Source of the DNA: Todiramphus chloris collaris
Lineage: Eukaryota > Chordata > Aves > Coraciiformes > Alcedinidae
Length of the DNA: 64,000 nucleotides
NCBI GenBank assembly: GCA_025345505.1
Contig: JANVCC010000018.1
Location: 12,468,231 to 12,532,230 of the forward strand
Direction of reading: 5' to 3'
Made by a program: the position numbers and the translations under genes. Shown in pieces: positions 23,141-37,100 of this stretch (positions are counted from its first letter, which is position 1; every line of letters starts with the position of its first letter). The notes beneath the pieces were generated by a model. That model saw only the letters and a list, made by a program, of their open reading frames with translations. It was not told the DNA's origin and did no database searches.

Positions 23141-26100
23141 AGTAAACTCTTGCTTCTTGCTACATAATCATTCTGCTTTCCAAACCATGATGGCATGAGC
23201 AAAGAAGGATAGAAGAAGGATTGCCTGGTAAGGGTGAGATGAAACTACGGTAAGTATTTCAGTTTTCCTTGTCACTTATTGCCAGATTATCATCCCCATC
23301 CATCAGCATTCATTCGACCGCTGACAATTTTTATCCATGACTCTTTCTCAAAAATAGATATCTAGGTCATCAAGCACAATGAATGCTGCACTACTATTTA
23401 CCGTAGTAATAATAAGGTATCTTCTTACCAGAAATGGTCTCGCTATCCCCTAAAAAGTACCCTGCTATTGTGTTGCTCTGTGCGAGAGACATAGTATCAG
23501 TAAGCTTCATGATACTAAGCATTCCAGAAATAAAGAGGGTGGTTAGTATTTCAGATTAGGTGACTAAGTTTAATGGGTGCTTTTGACAGTGATCTCTCTG
23601 AGGAGCCCCTTTTTGCCAGTAGGATATTTATTAATCACACAGGAAATTATGGTTCCTTGTCTTCTGGTTTGGTGCCTCATTAACATCATCCTGGTGCAGC
23701 CTTTCCCCTTTAGCCATGAGCAAGCTATAGCAAATATTATGCAGACCTGTGATGTGCAGGAAACACAATGGATAGAGTATGTTCATTCATTCAGCTTAGA
23801 TGACACATACAGAGTTGAGCAATGAGTAGCATCCTCGGTCCCTTTGAGGCCTACAACATGAGCAGTTCTGTGCACAGCACTGAGAACTATGTTAGGTCAA
23901 ATGCAGTCCTAACAATATTCTTTCCAGAATACGCAGGCATGACTTTTTTTTTTTCTTTTCAAGTGTTTAGAACTGGACAAATTTCTGTATATTTTTTAAA
24001 AGGTGGTAAAAAGAATCCTGATGGCAATTGTGATATCTGGAGTTCAAAGCATGGTTTAGCTTTATAAAATGAGGCTGCTAAAACTTTCTTATGTTAATTT
24101 TTCCCTAATTCTTTTCCCCAAATGATTGAATTGTTTGACTGAGTGTTGCCTACCAAAGAAACAGCCTCAGGCATGCATCTGTCATAGAAAATTTCAGCCC
24201 AAATCATTAATATTTTGCAAAATTATAAACTATGAAAACAGGGATTTGTAATATGAAGTGTCAGGAAGCCTCAGTAGTACACTCTGCTACTATTTTCCTG
24301 CACCATTAAGGTACTGGTATGTGATTGGGTATTTAAAAAACTTCTGTAGTTATTTTTTTGTTGTTGTTTTTGGTTTTGTTTTTTTAAATAGGTGCATGGA
24401 TTTGATTCAAAAGTGCTTTGGATTTGTGTAGTTCTTTGTTACAACACCAAGACACAAAAGATCTGCAATAAAAGTGAAATGGCAGTCTGAATTCAGAATG
24501 CCCATGCTTTCGTGTTTTGATGTCTCAGCTTTCATGCTATTTTTATGTTGTTTCTTTCATCTTTAATTTTACCAAGAATTCATATTAGATGCATTATTAA
24601 TCCTTGTAACACTGCCTTCCCTTTTTCTGCACGGTATGAGAGATTTCTGGCTTCGATAGAAATAATAACGTGTGAGATTATTTTCTAACTTTAGTATGTG
24701 AATAAACAAATAAACAATGCAGATCTTCTAAAATCTCCATGCACTGTATTTTTCTTTCAAAGATTTCACTCATGCATTAGGACTGAGAGGCATGAGCAAT
24801 CACCGAAAGCTTTTAAGTAATGATTTTGGCTGTGTACTTTATAACCAGAGAATTCTCAGCATGCAGCACATTATAACACATACTGCACTGGAAAACAAAC
24901 AGAAAAGTGAAGTATAGTGGCTGGACTTTCTGTAGGGGTTTGACATAGATTAAATGAAACACAATTCCAACATGTTGATAAACTGCAGAAAAGGCAATTA
25001 AATGTCTCACTGATGGAGGTTAATGGGACCAATTAGAGAATGTGTTTTGAAATGTGACTGGTATGGTTATGATGCCTGTGACTGAGAGGGAGAAGCGGGA
25101 GGAAGGGGAATAAGGGATTGTGAATGGCTAGTGGAAAAAGACTGCTAGTTGGGGAGCTGGGTTTCTTTTGGTTGTTGGGCAAAGGGGAAGCTAATTACAA
25201 ATACTGTTACACTTAGAGTTAAAATGTATATCATATTCTTCTGATGGTTGTATTTATTTTGTATACAGTATCACAGCTGCACTGTAAGCAAACTGGTTAA
25301 AGAAAAAGGAGTAGCGTGCACCAGTGGAAGTCTGGCCATAGTATTTCTACATAACTACAAAAATTAGGAAAGTCTTAAGGCTTCTACAGTGTGGATCACA
25401 GTTGGCGAAGTCAGGATGGACATCAGGTTTCCATTCAAGCCAGTCAGTAACAACAATAATCTACTTAAACAGAAAATTAATATGGAAGGAAAATTTTGGA
25501 CCTCAAGAATCAGCTGGCAAAAAGTAGTGTGTTTCTATATAAGGCAATGTAATGCCTTTGTAGCTGACCTGTTAGAAACAGTGATCATTGCAAGGCTTAA
25601 TGTTTCCTAAAATTTGTAGCAATTTGAAATCTGAGTCTTTTTTGCAACAGTGCTGCAGGACTTTTCCCACTGGCCTTACACAGAGACAGAGAAGTGATGC
25701 TGCTGTAGATGTAAAGGTGATACAGTTGCTCCTGTGTGAGTCAGCCCTGAAGCTCAAAGTACTGGGAGGTATGATGCAGCCCCTCTGAACAACCTTTTTC
25801 CACACAACCTAATTAGGATCTAGAAGCAGAATTGCCACATCCTCAAACCACTCTGCTCATGCCAACAATAAAAGTCCCTCTAAGGTTCTGGATCCATTTT
25901 TTTGGTTACCAACATTCAGTTCAGATCTCTCTCCTACTTGTGTTCATAGCAAGAAATGAGAAAGGCCTGTGTTAGCAGTTCCATCTCTCTCTTCTCAGCA
26001 TGAGTCATGTCCTAAAGTCTGTGAGGTCATCTTGGGGTGGGTCCATGTGCCTAGACTGACACGCAGAGAGGACCTGTCACTGATGCTTCAGAGCACAACA

Positions 26101-26585
26101 CAGCACAGCACTCCAAAATGTGTTCCATATTTCAAAAATATCATGAAAACTAATTTAAATTATACTTTTAGTGAACATGTGCATTCATACAAAAAAACAC
26201 AAGAATCACTGTATTTCTTTGGCAATACATACAGAAATTAAAGCATGAAATATGTTTCATTTGCTCTAAACAAATAATATATCACCACAGATATTTGACT
26301 TTTTTTTTTTTTTTTGGAAAAGATCCAGGATGATTTGGAACACCCATGAAAGTGATAATTCTTCCACAGTTTGATTAGAAACTGACTAATAGTAGTTTAA
26401 CTTGAGAAGAGAGGATAAATAATAATTATTTTTAAATAACATAGTTTAAGTAACACAGTTTCAAACAACGCAGAGGTAAGCACTGAAGTGTGTAAACTAG
26501 ATTCTTATTTTGGCCAGCAGTTACTAAAATTCCTGTTTAAATTCAATGAAATCAGAAGAATTATTCCCATTTATATTATGGTAGT
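23141..26585. other. Intergenic, no gene seen
   Basis: AT-rich sequence without recognised repeats apart from T-runs (23946-23954, 26300-26315). A tandem pair of forkhead-like sites (AATAAACAAATAAACAAT) lies at 24701-24718. Open frames of 60-90 codons show no domain. Confidence 0.5.
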
Positions 26586-27199
26586 TGTACTGGGTCTGTC
26601 TAGGGTAATTTTCCTCATAGGAGCTCATATGGTGCTATATTTTAGATCTATGGCTGAAACAGTACTGATAACATACTAATGTTCCAGCTTTTGCTGAACG
26701 GTGCTTGCACAGCATCAAGGCCTCCTCTGGTTCTCACTCTGTTCTGCCTCAGACAATAGGCTGGGGGATTTGCAGTATGTTGAGAGGGGTCGCAGCTGGA
26801 CAGATGACCCCAAATGATCAAAGATATATTCATGATGATATAATATCATGCTCAGAAATAAAAGGGAAAAGAGGAGGGTTTAGGGTGGTTTGCCATATGT
26901 TGCTTGGGAATTGGCTGCATTTGTCTACTCATGGGAGGTAGTACCTGATTGCCTTTGCAACACCTGGGGTTCTTTTGTTTTATTCTCTCTTTTTCCACTT
27001 ACTATTCATTTATTAAAGTTTGGTTGGTTGATTGGTTGGTTGGTTTCAATGTGTTTTATTTTGTTCTGTTTTGTTTTTTAACTTGACCACCAAGTTTTTC
27101 TTGCTTATATTCTTCCTCATTCCCCGTCCCACTGGGAGTTCAAAAAATGAGCAAGTGGCTGTGTAGCATATAGCTGCCCACCATGGTTAACCCACAGCA
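26586..27199 (+). mobile_element. Solo ERV LTR, family 'TGTACTGGGTCTG'
   Basis: About 614 bp beginning TGTACTGGGTCTGTCTAGGG and ending GGTTAACCCACAGCA, a layout I recognise from a widespread bird ERV LTR. Landmarks in order: CTTGCACAGCATCAAGGCCT, GCTGGACAGATGACCC, a TATA-like AATAAAAG at 26857-26864, a poly(A) signal ATTAAA at 27012-27017, CCCCGTCCCACTGGGAG, and GAGCAAGTGGCTGTGTAGCA. A (GGTT)n expansion at about 27020-27045 lies just after the poly(A) signal. No gag, pol or env adjoins it, so it is a solo LTR. No clear target duplication. Confidence 0.85.
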
Positions 27200-30100
27200 G
27201 GCAGTACAGAAAGACTGTGGCAGACCTGCTTTGTTATGAAATTGTTTCATGAAACAATACTAAATGAGTACAAAATGTCCACATTCTGCTTTAGAAAGAT
27301 ATAACTTATATTACAAGGCAATGGAGATTGATACTGTTGATTTCAGTGAAGCTACTCTTGACTCAAGCTGTTCTACCTGAGATGAGATTATAGTCTATTA
27401 AGGTTTCATTTTGACTTACTCTCATTGTACGTCTCAGTGAAAAATATTTCACAACAGAGAACAAATGTAATTGGGTATAATTCATGATTCATGGAACAAC
27501 ACCTGCTATTCCAAGTCAGGACTGAAAAGCACTAGGAAATGTGTTAACATGTGAGACAAGTGTTGAAATGGTGTAAATGACTGTAGCTCCATTGTTTTCA
27601 GTATGTATACATGCACTCAACCTTGTTTATGTGTATTTAGACAGGAATTCAGCAGAGCCGTTATCAAAGTTTTAATAACAAATATTAAGTATGAGGCAGC
27701 TAGAGCTGGTGGATTCTGTTCTTCTTGGACTTGTTATTGTGGCTGGTATTTTTAATACAATAAACAAGCACTGTTAGAAATAACCTCTTCTTAAAAAATT
27801 TAATAGAATTTAATCCATAAATACTTCTCTAAATATCTCTGTTTTGCTAATAATAACAGAATATACTCACTACCAAGAGTCATAAAATAGATGAGGCAGT
27901 GAAAATGTTTAGGGAATGTTAGAACTAATAATGTTAATGATGATACTAGAACAGTTGGAGCACAGCACACAAAGACACAGTAAGATGTTATAGTAAGCTT
28001 CATGCACTCTGCACAGAATCAGTGGTAATCCAGGATTGTATAACTGGTATTACAGGCTGCACTGGAGTTGGTGTCTACTTCTGGGATTGGCTTGTGTTAG
28101 CAGAGCCAAAAATAACATAAATATTCGTTTGATGTTAAGAGTACTTCCTCTCTCTCAGAATTCATTCTCTTTTTCTGACTCTTTACAGTGCTTAGACTGA
28201 AAGCTTTTTGTTTTATCATTATCATCTTCTTTGGTCTTTAGCTTCAGTTTGTGAAAGAAAGAAGGTTCATTTTTTCTATTCCATTTGGAGGTGCAATACT
28301 CAGTAGGCCAGCAGTATTCTACCACATCAAGTCTCAGTATATCACCCAGAGCTGCAGAGCTGTGCTGCTGACTCACCTGGCTATTAGGTATTGGATACTT
28401 TTACAGAAAGGCACACTTAATATGCTGACCTCCTTTGGCAGGCAAGCCAGAAGTATAAACAAATTTAAGTTTCTGAGTTCACAATAACTGAAAAATAAAG
28501 AAAAGTCCAAAAGCAATAAACTCAACATGAAAGGAGCAAAACTGGCACTCAAGAGTATATATTTTTTAAATCATAGCGCAACATTTTGGACAACTGCTTC
28601 TGTGTATGTTGCATGCATGTGTGTGCATGTTGAAGTGGATATGTATTAGGAGCCCAGTGAAATTGACACCCATTTAGGAAACATTTAACTCAGAATACCT
28701 CCAGAAGGATTTACAAGCTGAACTCTGCTGCATTTTATTGATAATAGCAACCTTAATAAAATTAGCAGCAATACCAGTTATGCTGCAATATAGAAAATAG
28801 AGACAAATAGAGTAAATCATAAATAGAATAGCTTTATTAAAAACACAGAACTATGAAGGAGGTGTTTGCTGTGAATTAGATGTGTTTGTAGCCCAGGATG
28901 GATGTCTTCCAAAACCACCATACCTAGTCTGCCCCAAATGTCCATATTTACTTTAAGCTCAAAGATATCTGTGCATCTGCTGTGCATCTACTACATAGAA
29001 ATTATTTCTAGATTAGATGAGGCATAATTAGCTAATGGTGACCTATGCTTCAGAAGATTATCAATACTGATATTGTGATAAATAACTGATAACCTGACAA
29101 ATAATACAATAGAAAGTTAATTAGTGCACAGCACTATATACCTGAGGAAGAAAATAGTGTGTTTTAAAGGCCCTGTTTTCCAAACTCTGATTTATGATTC
29201 CCTTTGAGCTTAATAAAAGTTCAAAACTGGGATCAAAAATCGTATCCTTGCTAATGTCTTGAAGTTATTGAGTTATTGTGTAGAGTATTGTAGCTACTCT
29301 GAAATGATAATTTGCTATGGGTTTGCTGCTTTTTGGGTTTTGCTTTTTTTTTTATCTCACTGTTATTTTTCATCCATGCCACATGACAAAATGCTTTGGA
29401 GAACTAAACTGTTCAATTATGGTGTTTAATGTAACAATAATTCAAAGAAATAGAGAGATTCTGGCAAGGGAGACAATGTGCATGTTCAGAAAAGAACTGG
29501 AAATAAATGAAAAGTTAGTGAAGACAAGGGATGCAGTGAAGTGCAAATCCAAGTAAAAATGCAAAATAAAGCGCTATGTGAAAAGACACACAGGCAAACA
29601 AAACTAACTACAGAATACCCCATTTTCCAGACTGTAATGGTGGTGGTTTGTATTTCCTTGTCTTCCACTCTCAGAAGTGACTATATATAATACAAGTTTC
29701 TCTTCTAATTATTTAAAGTATGTAAAATTGCCAGGTTTCATTTTGAGTTGAGTGTATGTATCCATTTTTTTATTCTGCCTAGGGTCCTTTTCTGCTTCTA
29801 TTGCAAACATGGATAAAATTCTCAAACAGAAAATCTTGGTGTGAGATTGAGACTTGGAAAAGGAGTAGCAAATAAAGGTAAAATGAGTATCATTCAAGAG
29901 TTAATATTTTTAGCACTTAGTCATCTATAATGGGAAAAGGGCAAAAGGCTTCAGTGTAAGAAGATAAACAAAATGAACTAAACCAAAAATTATTTATCTT
30001 GTGTCTGTCTCTGTCCTTCTTCTGTTTTATGCAGTCATATAATCACAGTCCTTGAGGTCACCTTTCTGCTCTGCAGGAAAGCGGTGAATCAGAGGGACTT

Positions 30101-31335
30101 CCACAGTTGCCAACCAGCACACTGGAAGACCACACTGCGGGGAAAAGACAGTAACTGCCTTGGAAAAGGGGACTAAACAGCAGAGGAAGATCTGAGACAC
30201 AATGTTCAATACACCCCTTAGTCAGCTTTCTGTCTAGTGGCTTATCAGGGGGCAGTGAAGCATATCTTAAAGCAGTTTACAGGGACTCCTCAAATATGTT
30301 CTGAAAGACCATGAATGAACACACTATCACACAGGCCAGCTAGACTTTCACCAAGTGAAAGATAATGGCAGCGATGGGTACAGCCTGTCCTCTGCAGTAC
30401 CTGTACCACAGCTGGAGGATGAAGGGAGGAAAAAGTGAGAAGTGGTAACCAGACACTTTGGAGGCACAGATGCAATTCCAGCAGGAAAAAAAACAACTTA
30501 GTTTTGGTGTACATTATGCTATTGTAAATTCTGCTTATATCTGTGAAGAGAATTTTTTTGCTTGTTTGTTTAATATTTGAGCTGAAAAATTGGTCAGAGA
30601 AATAGTTTAGTGTTGACCCATTGTTTAACAATTTTGAAGATGGTTTTTACTATTCATTGATTGTGTCAGACTCAACATGGTTTTAAAATGAAAATATATA
30701 CTATTACGCATAACAAACGTTTTAGCAAAACTGCTTCATTAAAGAGTACTTTATAATTCTGAAGTTTTAAATTTCTCAGGTGAAATTATTTGTTTTAATT
30801 TAACTAAATTGAGAAATACATTAATTTCTCTTAAAAGGACAATTTCTGACATTTTTTTTTTAGAAAAAAATCATGCATTTGGTCTTGAGGAAGATTATGA
30901 CATGCCAGCAAAGCCTAGTAGAGTTACATGGTATGTAAGCACTCAAAGTAGTAGATATAATGTGAAAGCTTTTACCAAAGTTAATTTTTTTTCTGGTACA
31001 TTAAAAATAGACTGTTGTACAGATTTCAAATATCGTTTCACTTCCTACCTTGTGCAGTGTCTGGCTACTGAACCCTTCTACATGCAGATGCAGAAGAGTG
31101 GCTGCTTGCAGTTTTACTACTGCTGTGCCTTAAAGTAAGGAATGAGTTTGAGTTCAGGCTTACCAAGGGCTAAAATTTGCACTTTCAGGCTACTTGTGAA
31201 AGTAGTGTATTATTCCCAGCAAGCAATCCAAATAGGTCAACACAGCCAGTCCTTCTTGTAGTCAGTTTTATACTTTATATTTTCATGCAACTTTCATGTG
31301 AGGATGTTCTCATACGGCATAGATAGATCTGTAAC
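27200..31335. other. Intergenic, no gene seen
   Basis: AT-rich sequence. An alternating purine-pyrimidine stretch (TGCATGCATGTGTGTGCATG, around 28610-28630) is the only notable local feature. No CR1 or LTR ends and no recognised exon. Confidence 0.5.
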
Positions 31336-31384
31336 ATGTAACTAGTATTTGTATAATAACCTATAACTATTATTTGAATAATAT
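31336..31384. repeat. Imperfect ~25-bp tandem repeat left of the 31.4-kb LTR
   Basis: Two units, about 31336-31358 and 31361-31384, share the pattern TAACTAxxATTTGxATAATA. A third copy lies on the other side of the LTR at 31842-31865, so the LTR appears to have inserted between units of a pre-existing short tandem array. Confidence 0.7.
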
Positions 31385-31386
31385 GT

Positions 31387-31840
31387 TATCACTGTTTAGG
31401 GTCAAGGTGGCCCCTTAGACCTATAACAGATGCTCTGTTAACCCTCCTCCCTCCCCACAGGGGAAGAGAAAAGAGAATAACGGAGAGAGCCTTAGTGATT
31501 AGAAAAGGAAACTAGAATGGCTTTAATGAAAATAATAATAATAAAAATGGAATATATACAAATATATACAAAACCAGTATCGAACCCAACCTCTTGATGG
31601 TAATTACATCACCATCACCACTGATGCTGTGGAACAGGCACCAGAGAAGTCCCAGACTGGGCCCCGCAGCAGACGGAAACTCTGTTCAGGAGCTGGATTC
31701 TGGTATTGGATTCAGGAACACACTGACTGGGATCGAAGGCAGAACAGACAGAAGCCCCCTTGGCTGCTCCAAGGAAGGAACTGAAAGAGGACCTGAGCCA
31801 AGCCAAGCAAAGCAGTTCTGTTCTCACTCAAACCAGGACA
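31387..31840 (-). mobile_element. ERV LTR, family 'TGTCCTGGTTT', with a deleted U3 segment
   Basis: Minus-oriented LTR of the same family as 41598-42404. On the plus strand it starts TATCACTGTTTAGGGTCAAG and ends CTCACTCAAACCAGGACA. It is only about 454 bp, against 807 bp for the fuller copy: roughly 350 bp of U3 (the part containing the TACCAAGGACTGGTATACAG landmark) is absent between about 31.80 and 31.82 kb. The poly(A) signal ATTAAA is retained (plus strand TTTAAT, 31522-31527). No internal region is attached. The 62-85 codon frames inside are LTR shadows. Confidence 0.88.
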
Positions 31841-31841
31841 C

Positions 31842-31865
31842 ATATAACTAGCATTTGAATAATAT
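31842..31865. repeat. Third unit of the tandem repeat split by the LTR
   Basis: ATATAACTAGCATTTGAATA immediately right of the LTR matches the unit at 31361-31384 and the one at 31336-31358. Confidence 0.65.
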
Positions 31866-33544
31866 TAATATTGTCCATTTTTATAAAAAATAAAAGAATG
31901 TTCTCAGGTAGATCAAGAGAATTTTTATTTAAAATATTTTGCTCATCATAACAGAAGAAGATTTGTAAGAGGACTTTTTCCTTGAGTATCCAGTTTGAAA
32001 AACACTTTCCATCCCACAGAAAGTATAATATATGATTTTTGTCCAATGAGTGGAAAGCATAAGTTTATTTCTTTTCCTTAGATGTGATAAAAGAGGTTGA
32101 AAATTCTGAAAAGCTCAAGGGGAAAATGAATATTTTTTCTTAGCTTTCATTCCATTCTATATTCTAAAAGGCTCCTGGATCCATTTATATTAATTTACTT
32201 ACAATAAATTTTTTCCTTTTCTCATTCCTTCATATCTCATGTGTAAGCAGAACATATGCATGCAAAAGTTGACACTAGTGGTTTATTAATTCTTTCATGC
32301 AGGCAGAATGTTCATGGCAATTAAAGATAATTCAGCACTCAAATATGAACAAAGGGAATGTTAATATGTCTGTCAAAAACTCATCTCAAAGCTATAAAAA
32401 GGGAAAAAATGAAATAATTAAGTAATTTCCAGCAGCTTATAAAATATACTACAAAATTTATAATAGCAGTGTCAGACAGTGCATGTGAACTTTCCTTTTT
32501 AAACCTTTCTTTAATATTTTTCACTTGGTTGTGAAAATTCACTGGAGCCAGATGATTGGTTTTGAAAAGCTTAATTGGGAAAAGATATTCTTTGCTGCTG
32601 GTTAAGTTTTCAGAAAAAAACCCCAAAACCTAACACATAACTGAGATCAACGTTTCTTTTTACAGCCACAAGGATCTGAGCAATATTGAATTTTTGAGTT
32701 CTGTATGACTCTCTTAGATACATGGAGAACTGCAGGGTTGTAGTTTTTTTGGTATTTTCTTTCAGTAGTAATGCAACTATTGATGCATTTTAAAGGTTAT
32801 AATTTTTCATTTTTTAATACATATGTAAATCAAACAGGAGGTTTGCACAGCTCAAAACTGAGTGTGCCTGGCACTGTGAACATCAAGTAGTCATGAAAGT
32901 GTAACCACTAATTAAAGTAATGAAAGATGGCTAAAATGAGTATAATGGCTGTTCTGTTTCACTGGTTTTCCAGAATAAACCATGGAGTTCTGAAACATTT
33001 TCTATTTGAACATGTAATCAAAAAACCTGAAGTAACAAGCCCCGAGTAATGCACAAGGACTACATAACAAAGGAAACAGACAGCAAGGTCAGCAAACTAA
33101 GCCTCATGCATTGGAGATGAATCTCATTATCACCTGATGCTAGATGTTTACAGAAACACATTTCAGCAAGTAGTCTTAGCCTTGTGGTGCAGTCTATGGA
33201 GAGAAACAGACACTGAAAACAAACAGTTTCTTATGACTTTTTTATAAATCTGTGTTAGACGTAATGAATGGTACCCAGAAATACCTATTTCTCTTTACTA
33301 TCCGGGGAGTCTAGACCACTCATTCAGATGTCAATCTATACTCTGTAAATGCTTGTAGTTACTCAGATTTATTTGACTTAGATACACTTCTAGGTGAGAT
33401 TTTAATTTTCCTGGATAACTTTCTGTGGTTGTCTTAAGCTATAAGGATCTGAGCCAGAGAATACTAAGGTAGCTTCCAAGCTTTATGGAGGTTCAGTTAA
33501 GGTTAGAAGCTAAATTAAGTTATTATCCTGGGGTGGGTCAAAAG
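31866..33544. other. Intergenic, no gene seen
   Basis: AT-rich sequence with no recognised repeat or exon. Confidence 0.5.
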
Positions 33545-34113
33545 GAGTGTGTCCAGCAAGTTGAAGGAAGTTATCCTTCCCCTCTACTCTGCCCTGGTGA
33601 GGCCACATCTGGAGTACTGTGTCCAGTTCAGGGCTCCATAGTTCAAGAGGGACAGGGAACTGCTGGAGCAGTTACAGCAAAGGGCTACAAAGATTATTAG
33701 CTGACTAGAACATTTTTGTTATGAGGAATGGCTGAGGGAATTGTGTCTTTTTAGTGTGGAGGAGACTGAGGGGGGATCTTATCAATGTTTATTGATACTT
33801 AAAATCTGGATGTCAGAAGGATAAGGTCATCCTTTTTTCAGTGGTTCCCAGTGACAGGACAAGAGGTAACAGACACAAATTTGAACATAGGAAGTTCCAT
33901 CTGAACATAAGCAGGAACTTCTTTACTTTGAGGTTGATGGAGCACTGGAAGAGGCTGCTCAGAGAGGTGGTGGACCCTCTGTCTCTGGAAATATTCAAAA
34001 CTCTCCTGGATGTGTTCCTGTGTGACCTTCTGTAGGTGAACCTGACTTGGCAGTGACTAGATGATCTTCAGAGGTCCCTTCCATCCCTATCATTCTGTGA
34101 TTCTGTGTTTCTG
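33545..34113 (+). mobile_element. CR1 LINE 3' fragment
   Basis: About 570 bp of ORF2 C-terminus and 3' UTR. Landmarks: GTGTGTCCAGCAAGTTGAAG, CCTCTACTCTGCCCTGGTGA, GGAGCACTGGAAGAGGCTGC and a terminus of ATTCTGTGATTCTGTG. The ORF2 frame is disrupted by stops (for example in the region ATTAGCTGACTAG) and only a 64-codon tail remains open. Confidence 0.93.
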
Positions 34114-37100
34114 TTAGATCAGGAACTGTGTGTTATATTAGCTATATTTACTACCTTCAAATCAAAAAGTTTTCTGAGAAGTATGAAAAATGTGAATTTT
34201 CTTATCACCTCAGTGAGATATACTCCTTATTTGAATCTTAAAACTACTGTTCACAGACTTGAAGGCAGAAGTTGAGCTGACCACCAGTCAGCTCCAATGG
34301 CAGCTCCTTCACAGCTCTCAGTGTGAAAGAAATGCCTAGGTTGTTCCTAACCCTGCAGTTTCTGACTGTAGAGGGCTAGAGGCAATTGGTAGCAAAGGAG
34401 CCAGAGCTACTCAGCTGATCTGTATGAGTTTGCAACCAGCTTCCTCCTTCAAGCTTGGGAAGTTTGAAGTACCTGCACGGTTCACCTTCTCTGAGATGCT
34501 TCAGGCTCCTTGTGGGTCAGTCACATTTGGACACAGTGATCTACAGTATGTATGTGTTCCCCAGTGTTATTTATCCCCCTAAGTGAAGAATATACAGATA
34601 GTCTTCTAGGTTTTGTTTTGTTTTGGTTTTTTTCCTTCATCTACCTCTCCTCACCAAGGGAACAGAGTTTCAGAGATTTCGTTTCAGAAGCTCAAATCAT
34701 TATGCTTTCTAAATTTGTTCTTATATGATGATTAGCAGAAGCTAATTTGCTCATTGGGTTTTCATTTCTTGCTTGGGCGTGCCTTGTGCTCTTGTATTTT
34801 CCCAGGCGCAGTTATGCAACATTGCAAAGGCAGATTAGTGATGGACCAGGGCATGGTTACTCTATGTTAAGCAACAGCTGTGTGCTATTTGTCAAGATTC
34901 CTGTTAAGACATGTAGCTCGGCTTTCATTTTGAAAAGATATGGACACATTTGATAATGATAGCATAGATTAAAGTCAATCAAAAATTTTAAATGAGAAAA
35001 ATGTATTATTCCAAAACATACTTCAGTCAATAGTTTTGATTTTTATTTTTTTTTTACTGAAATTGAATGGAGACCAAGTTTCTTACAAACCTGATTTTAC
35101 TGTATTTCTAGTAATTTTAAGTGACAAAATAAAACTGTTCCAGATTTTTCCTACACCTATGTGATCTGAGACATTCTTACTATCTCTAAAATTATTGTCT
35201 TCCCATTTTTGTAAAATTTGAATCTTCTTTTAAAAAACACAGGGGATTAGAAAAGAAATGCCACCACCCCCAAACCCCACACACTAGGATTTTATCCTGC
35301 CAAATGAATTTCAAGGTAAAAAATCAGATTTCTCCTGAGGTTAATGAGAACTGAAGGTATTTTGAACATTAGATGCACAATAGCATTAATAAGAAAAGTA
35401 GTAGCTGCTATGATAACTACCTGTCTTGGGTGAAGACCAAGAAATTAGCATAGAACATTTACCTTACTCTGATGCATTAACCACAGACTTCAAGTAATTT
35501 TTTCCTTTGTATGTTTTTATATTGATAATTGTTTTGAGAGAGTATATTCTAGAATGGAGCCTTCTAAGATTTCTTATGGTCCCTGCAATCTGGAAACTTC
35601 ACTTGACTGCTGAATGAGGACAATAGGTCAAAATGATATAGTTGCAGCAATTACAGATGCCAAAACAACTGAGTAAATGCATTGGCACAGATGTTTCTGT
35701 AGTGCAAGCCCCAACAGGAATGTTCTTCTGATGCAGAGAAAGGGCAACATGTTCTCTGAAAAACTTGGAGCACTGTGGATGCAATACACCTTAGCAGATA
35801 AACATGGTTCACAGATAGAGCTGTGAATCCCTGGAAGCCCCAGATGGGATCTCTCAAATTCTCAAAGCTGGATGTCAGGGAGGAGTAAATTGTGATCTTG
35901 CACCACATGTAAGCATGTGTGTGAAGCATAAAACCTCTGAGTGATAAAGATCAGTGATACACAGACTTTCCAGCTGGGTAGGCTGTTCCCTGTTTAGTGG
36001 AAAAGGAGGGCTTTTTGCTCCCCTACAAGAACAGATCAGTTATGCAGTGCCTCCAAAAGAAGTGTGACATGTAAAGAAGAGGGACTTCAGAACAGTGATA
36101 ACTAGAAAAGGAGCTGCTTTTGTTCATGAAGCCCAGAAGCTGGTTCCCAAAAGTGCTTTTTTCCACTGATTGACTACTGGAAAGCAGCTGCTGGGAGCAC
36201 ACTACAGGGCTTCTGGTGAAAGGCAGGTGAGTGAAACCGGTTCAGCTGGTTTCTTACTTAGTTGGATCTTGGATATTTTCTATCACTCCTCCGTGAAAAT
36301 TAACTTTAAGGGTAACTTTATACTGTCAGAAAGAGCATTTTGAAAAGGAAGTACAGGTACCCTAACTCATACATGTGCTTCTCCTTGAGCAGCTTTCAGA
36401 AGATAGCAGTTCCCAGAGGTCTTTTTTTCCCCTGTTTTTCTTTCCCTGTGTTAGGCAATGCAGTCTGTATCTTATGCTGACATCAGTGACAGTCTCGTAT
36501 TGTCTGTTCAGGAAGGGAAGGGCAATCTGACACAATGAATTTGATCACATGGTTAATTTGTGTCATGATTTACATATATAAATGCAATATTGTTGCATAT
36601 CATGCGAATGAAGTTGTGTATTTTAATGAAGACTCTGCAAGATGTAATATACCACAGAGGACAAAATCAGAAACAGTTTGCTCCTGAAATGAGATAAAGA
36701 CATTACAGAGGTTGTGTGTCTTTTCATCCACATGTGTGCATTTCTTCTTAATTCATGTATGTCAGTAACTTGGACTAGAAGCTGAGCTATAACATTCAGA
36801 CATAACCTATACATCCACAGAGACAACATTGTAGTTTAGGAAGGATGCATACGAAATGGTCATGTTGTGCTGCTTGAGTACTCCTGTCACTGAAATGACC
36901 CTACAAGTCTAGTCTGCACATCATGTAATATCTCTGAAAACGTATCTAATCCTTTTACTTCACTGTCTACCATGAGCTATCAGTCTGTACCAGGTCATAG
37001 CTTTTTCTGCTACATAGGCAAGCCTTTGGATTATGAGGAGTTTTACTGGTTAAAAAAAAAAAAAAAAAACCAAAAAAGACCCAAACAACCCCCCTAAAAA

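Noticed and set aside
30809-31138. 109-codon plus-strand frame
   Set aside because: No recognisable domain, AT-driven composition, no splice or promoter context; within chance expectation.
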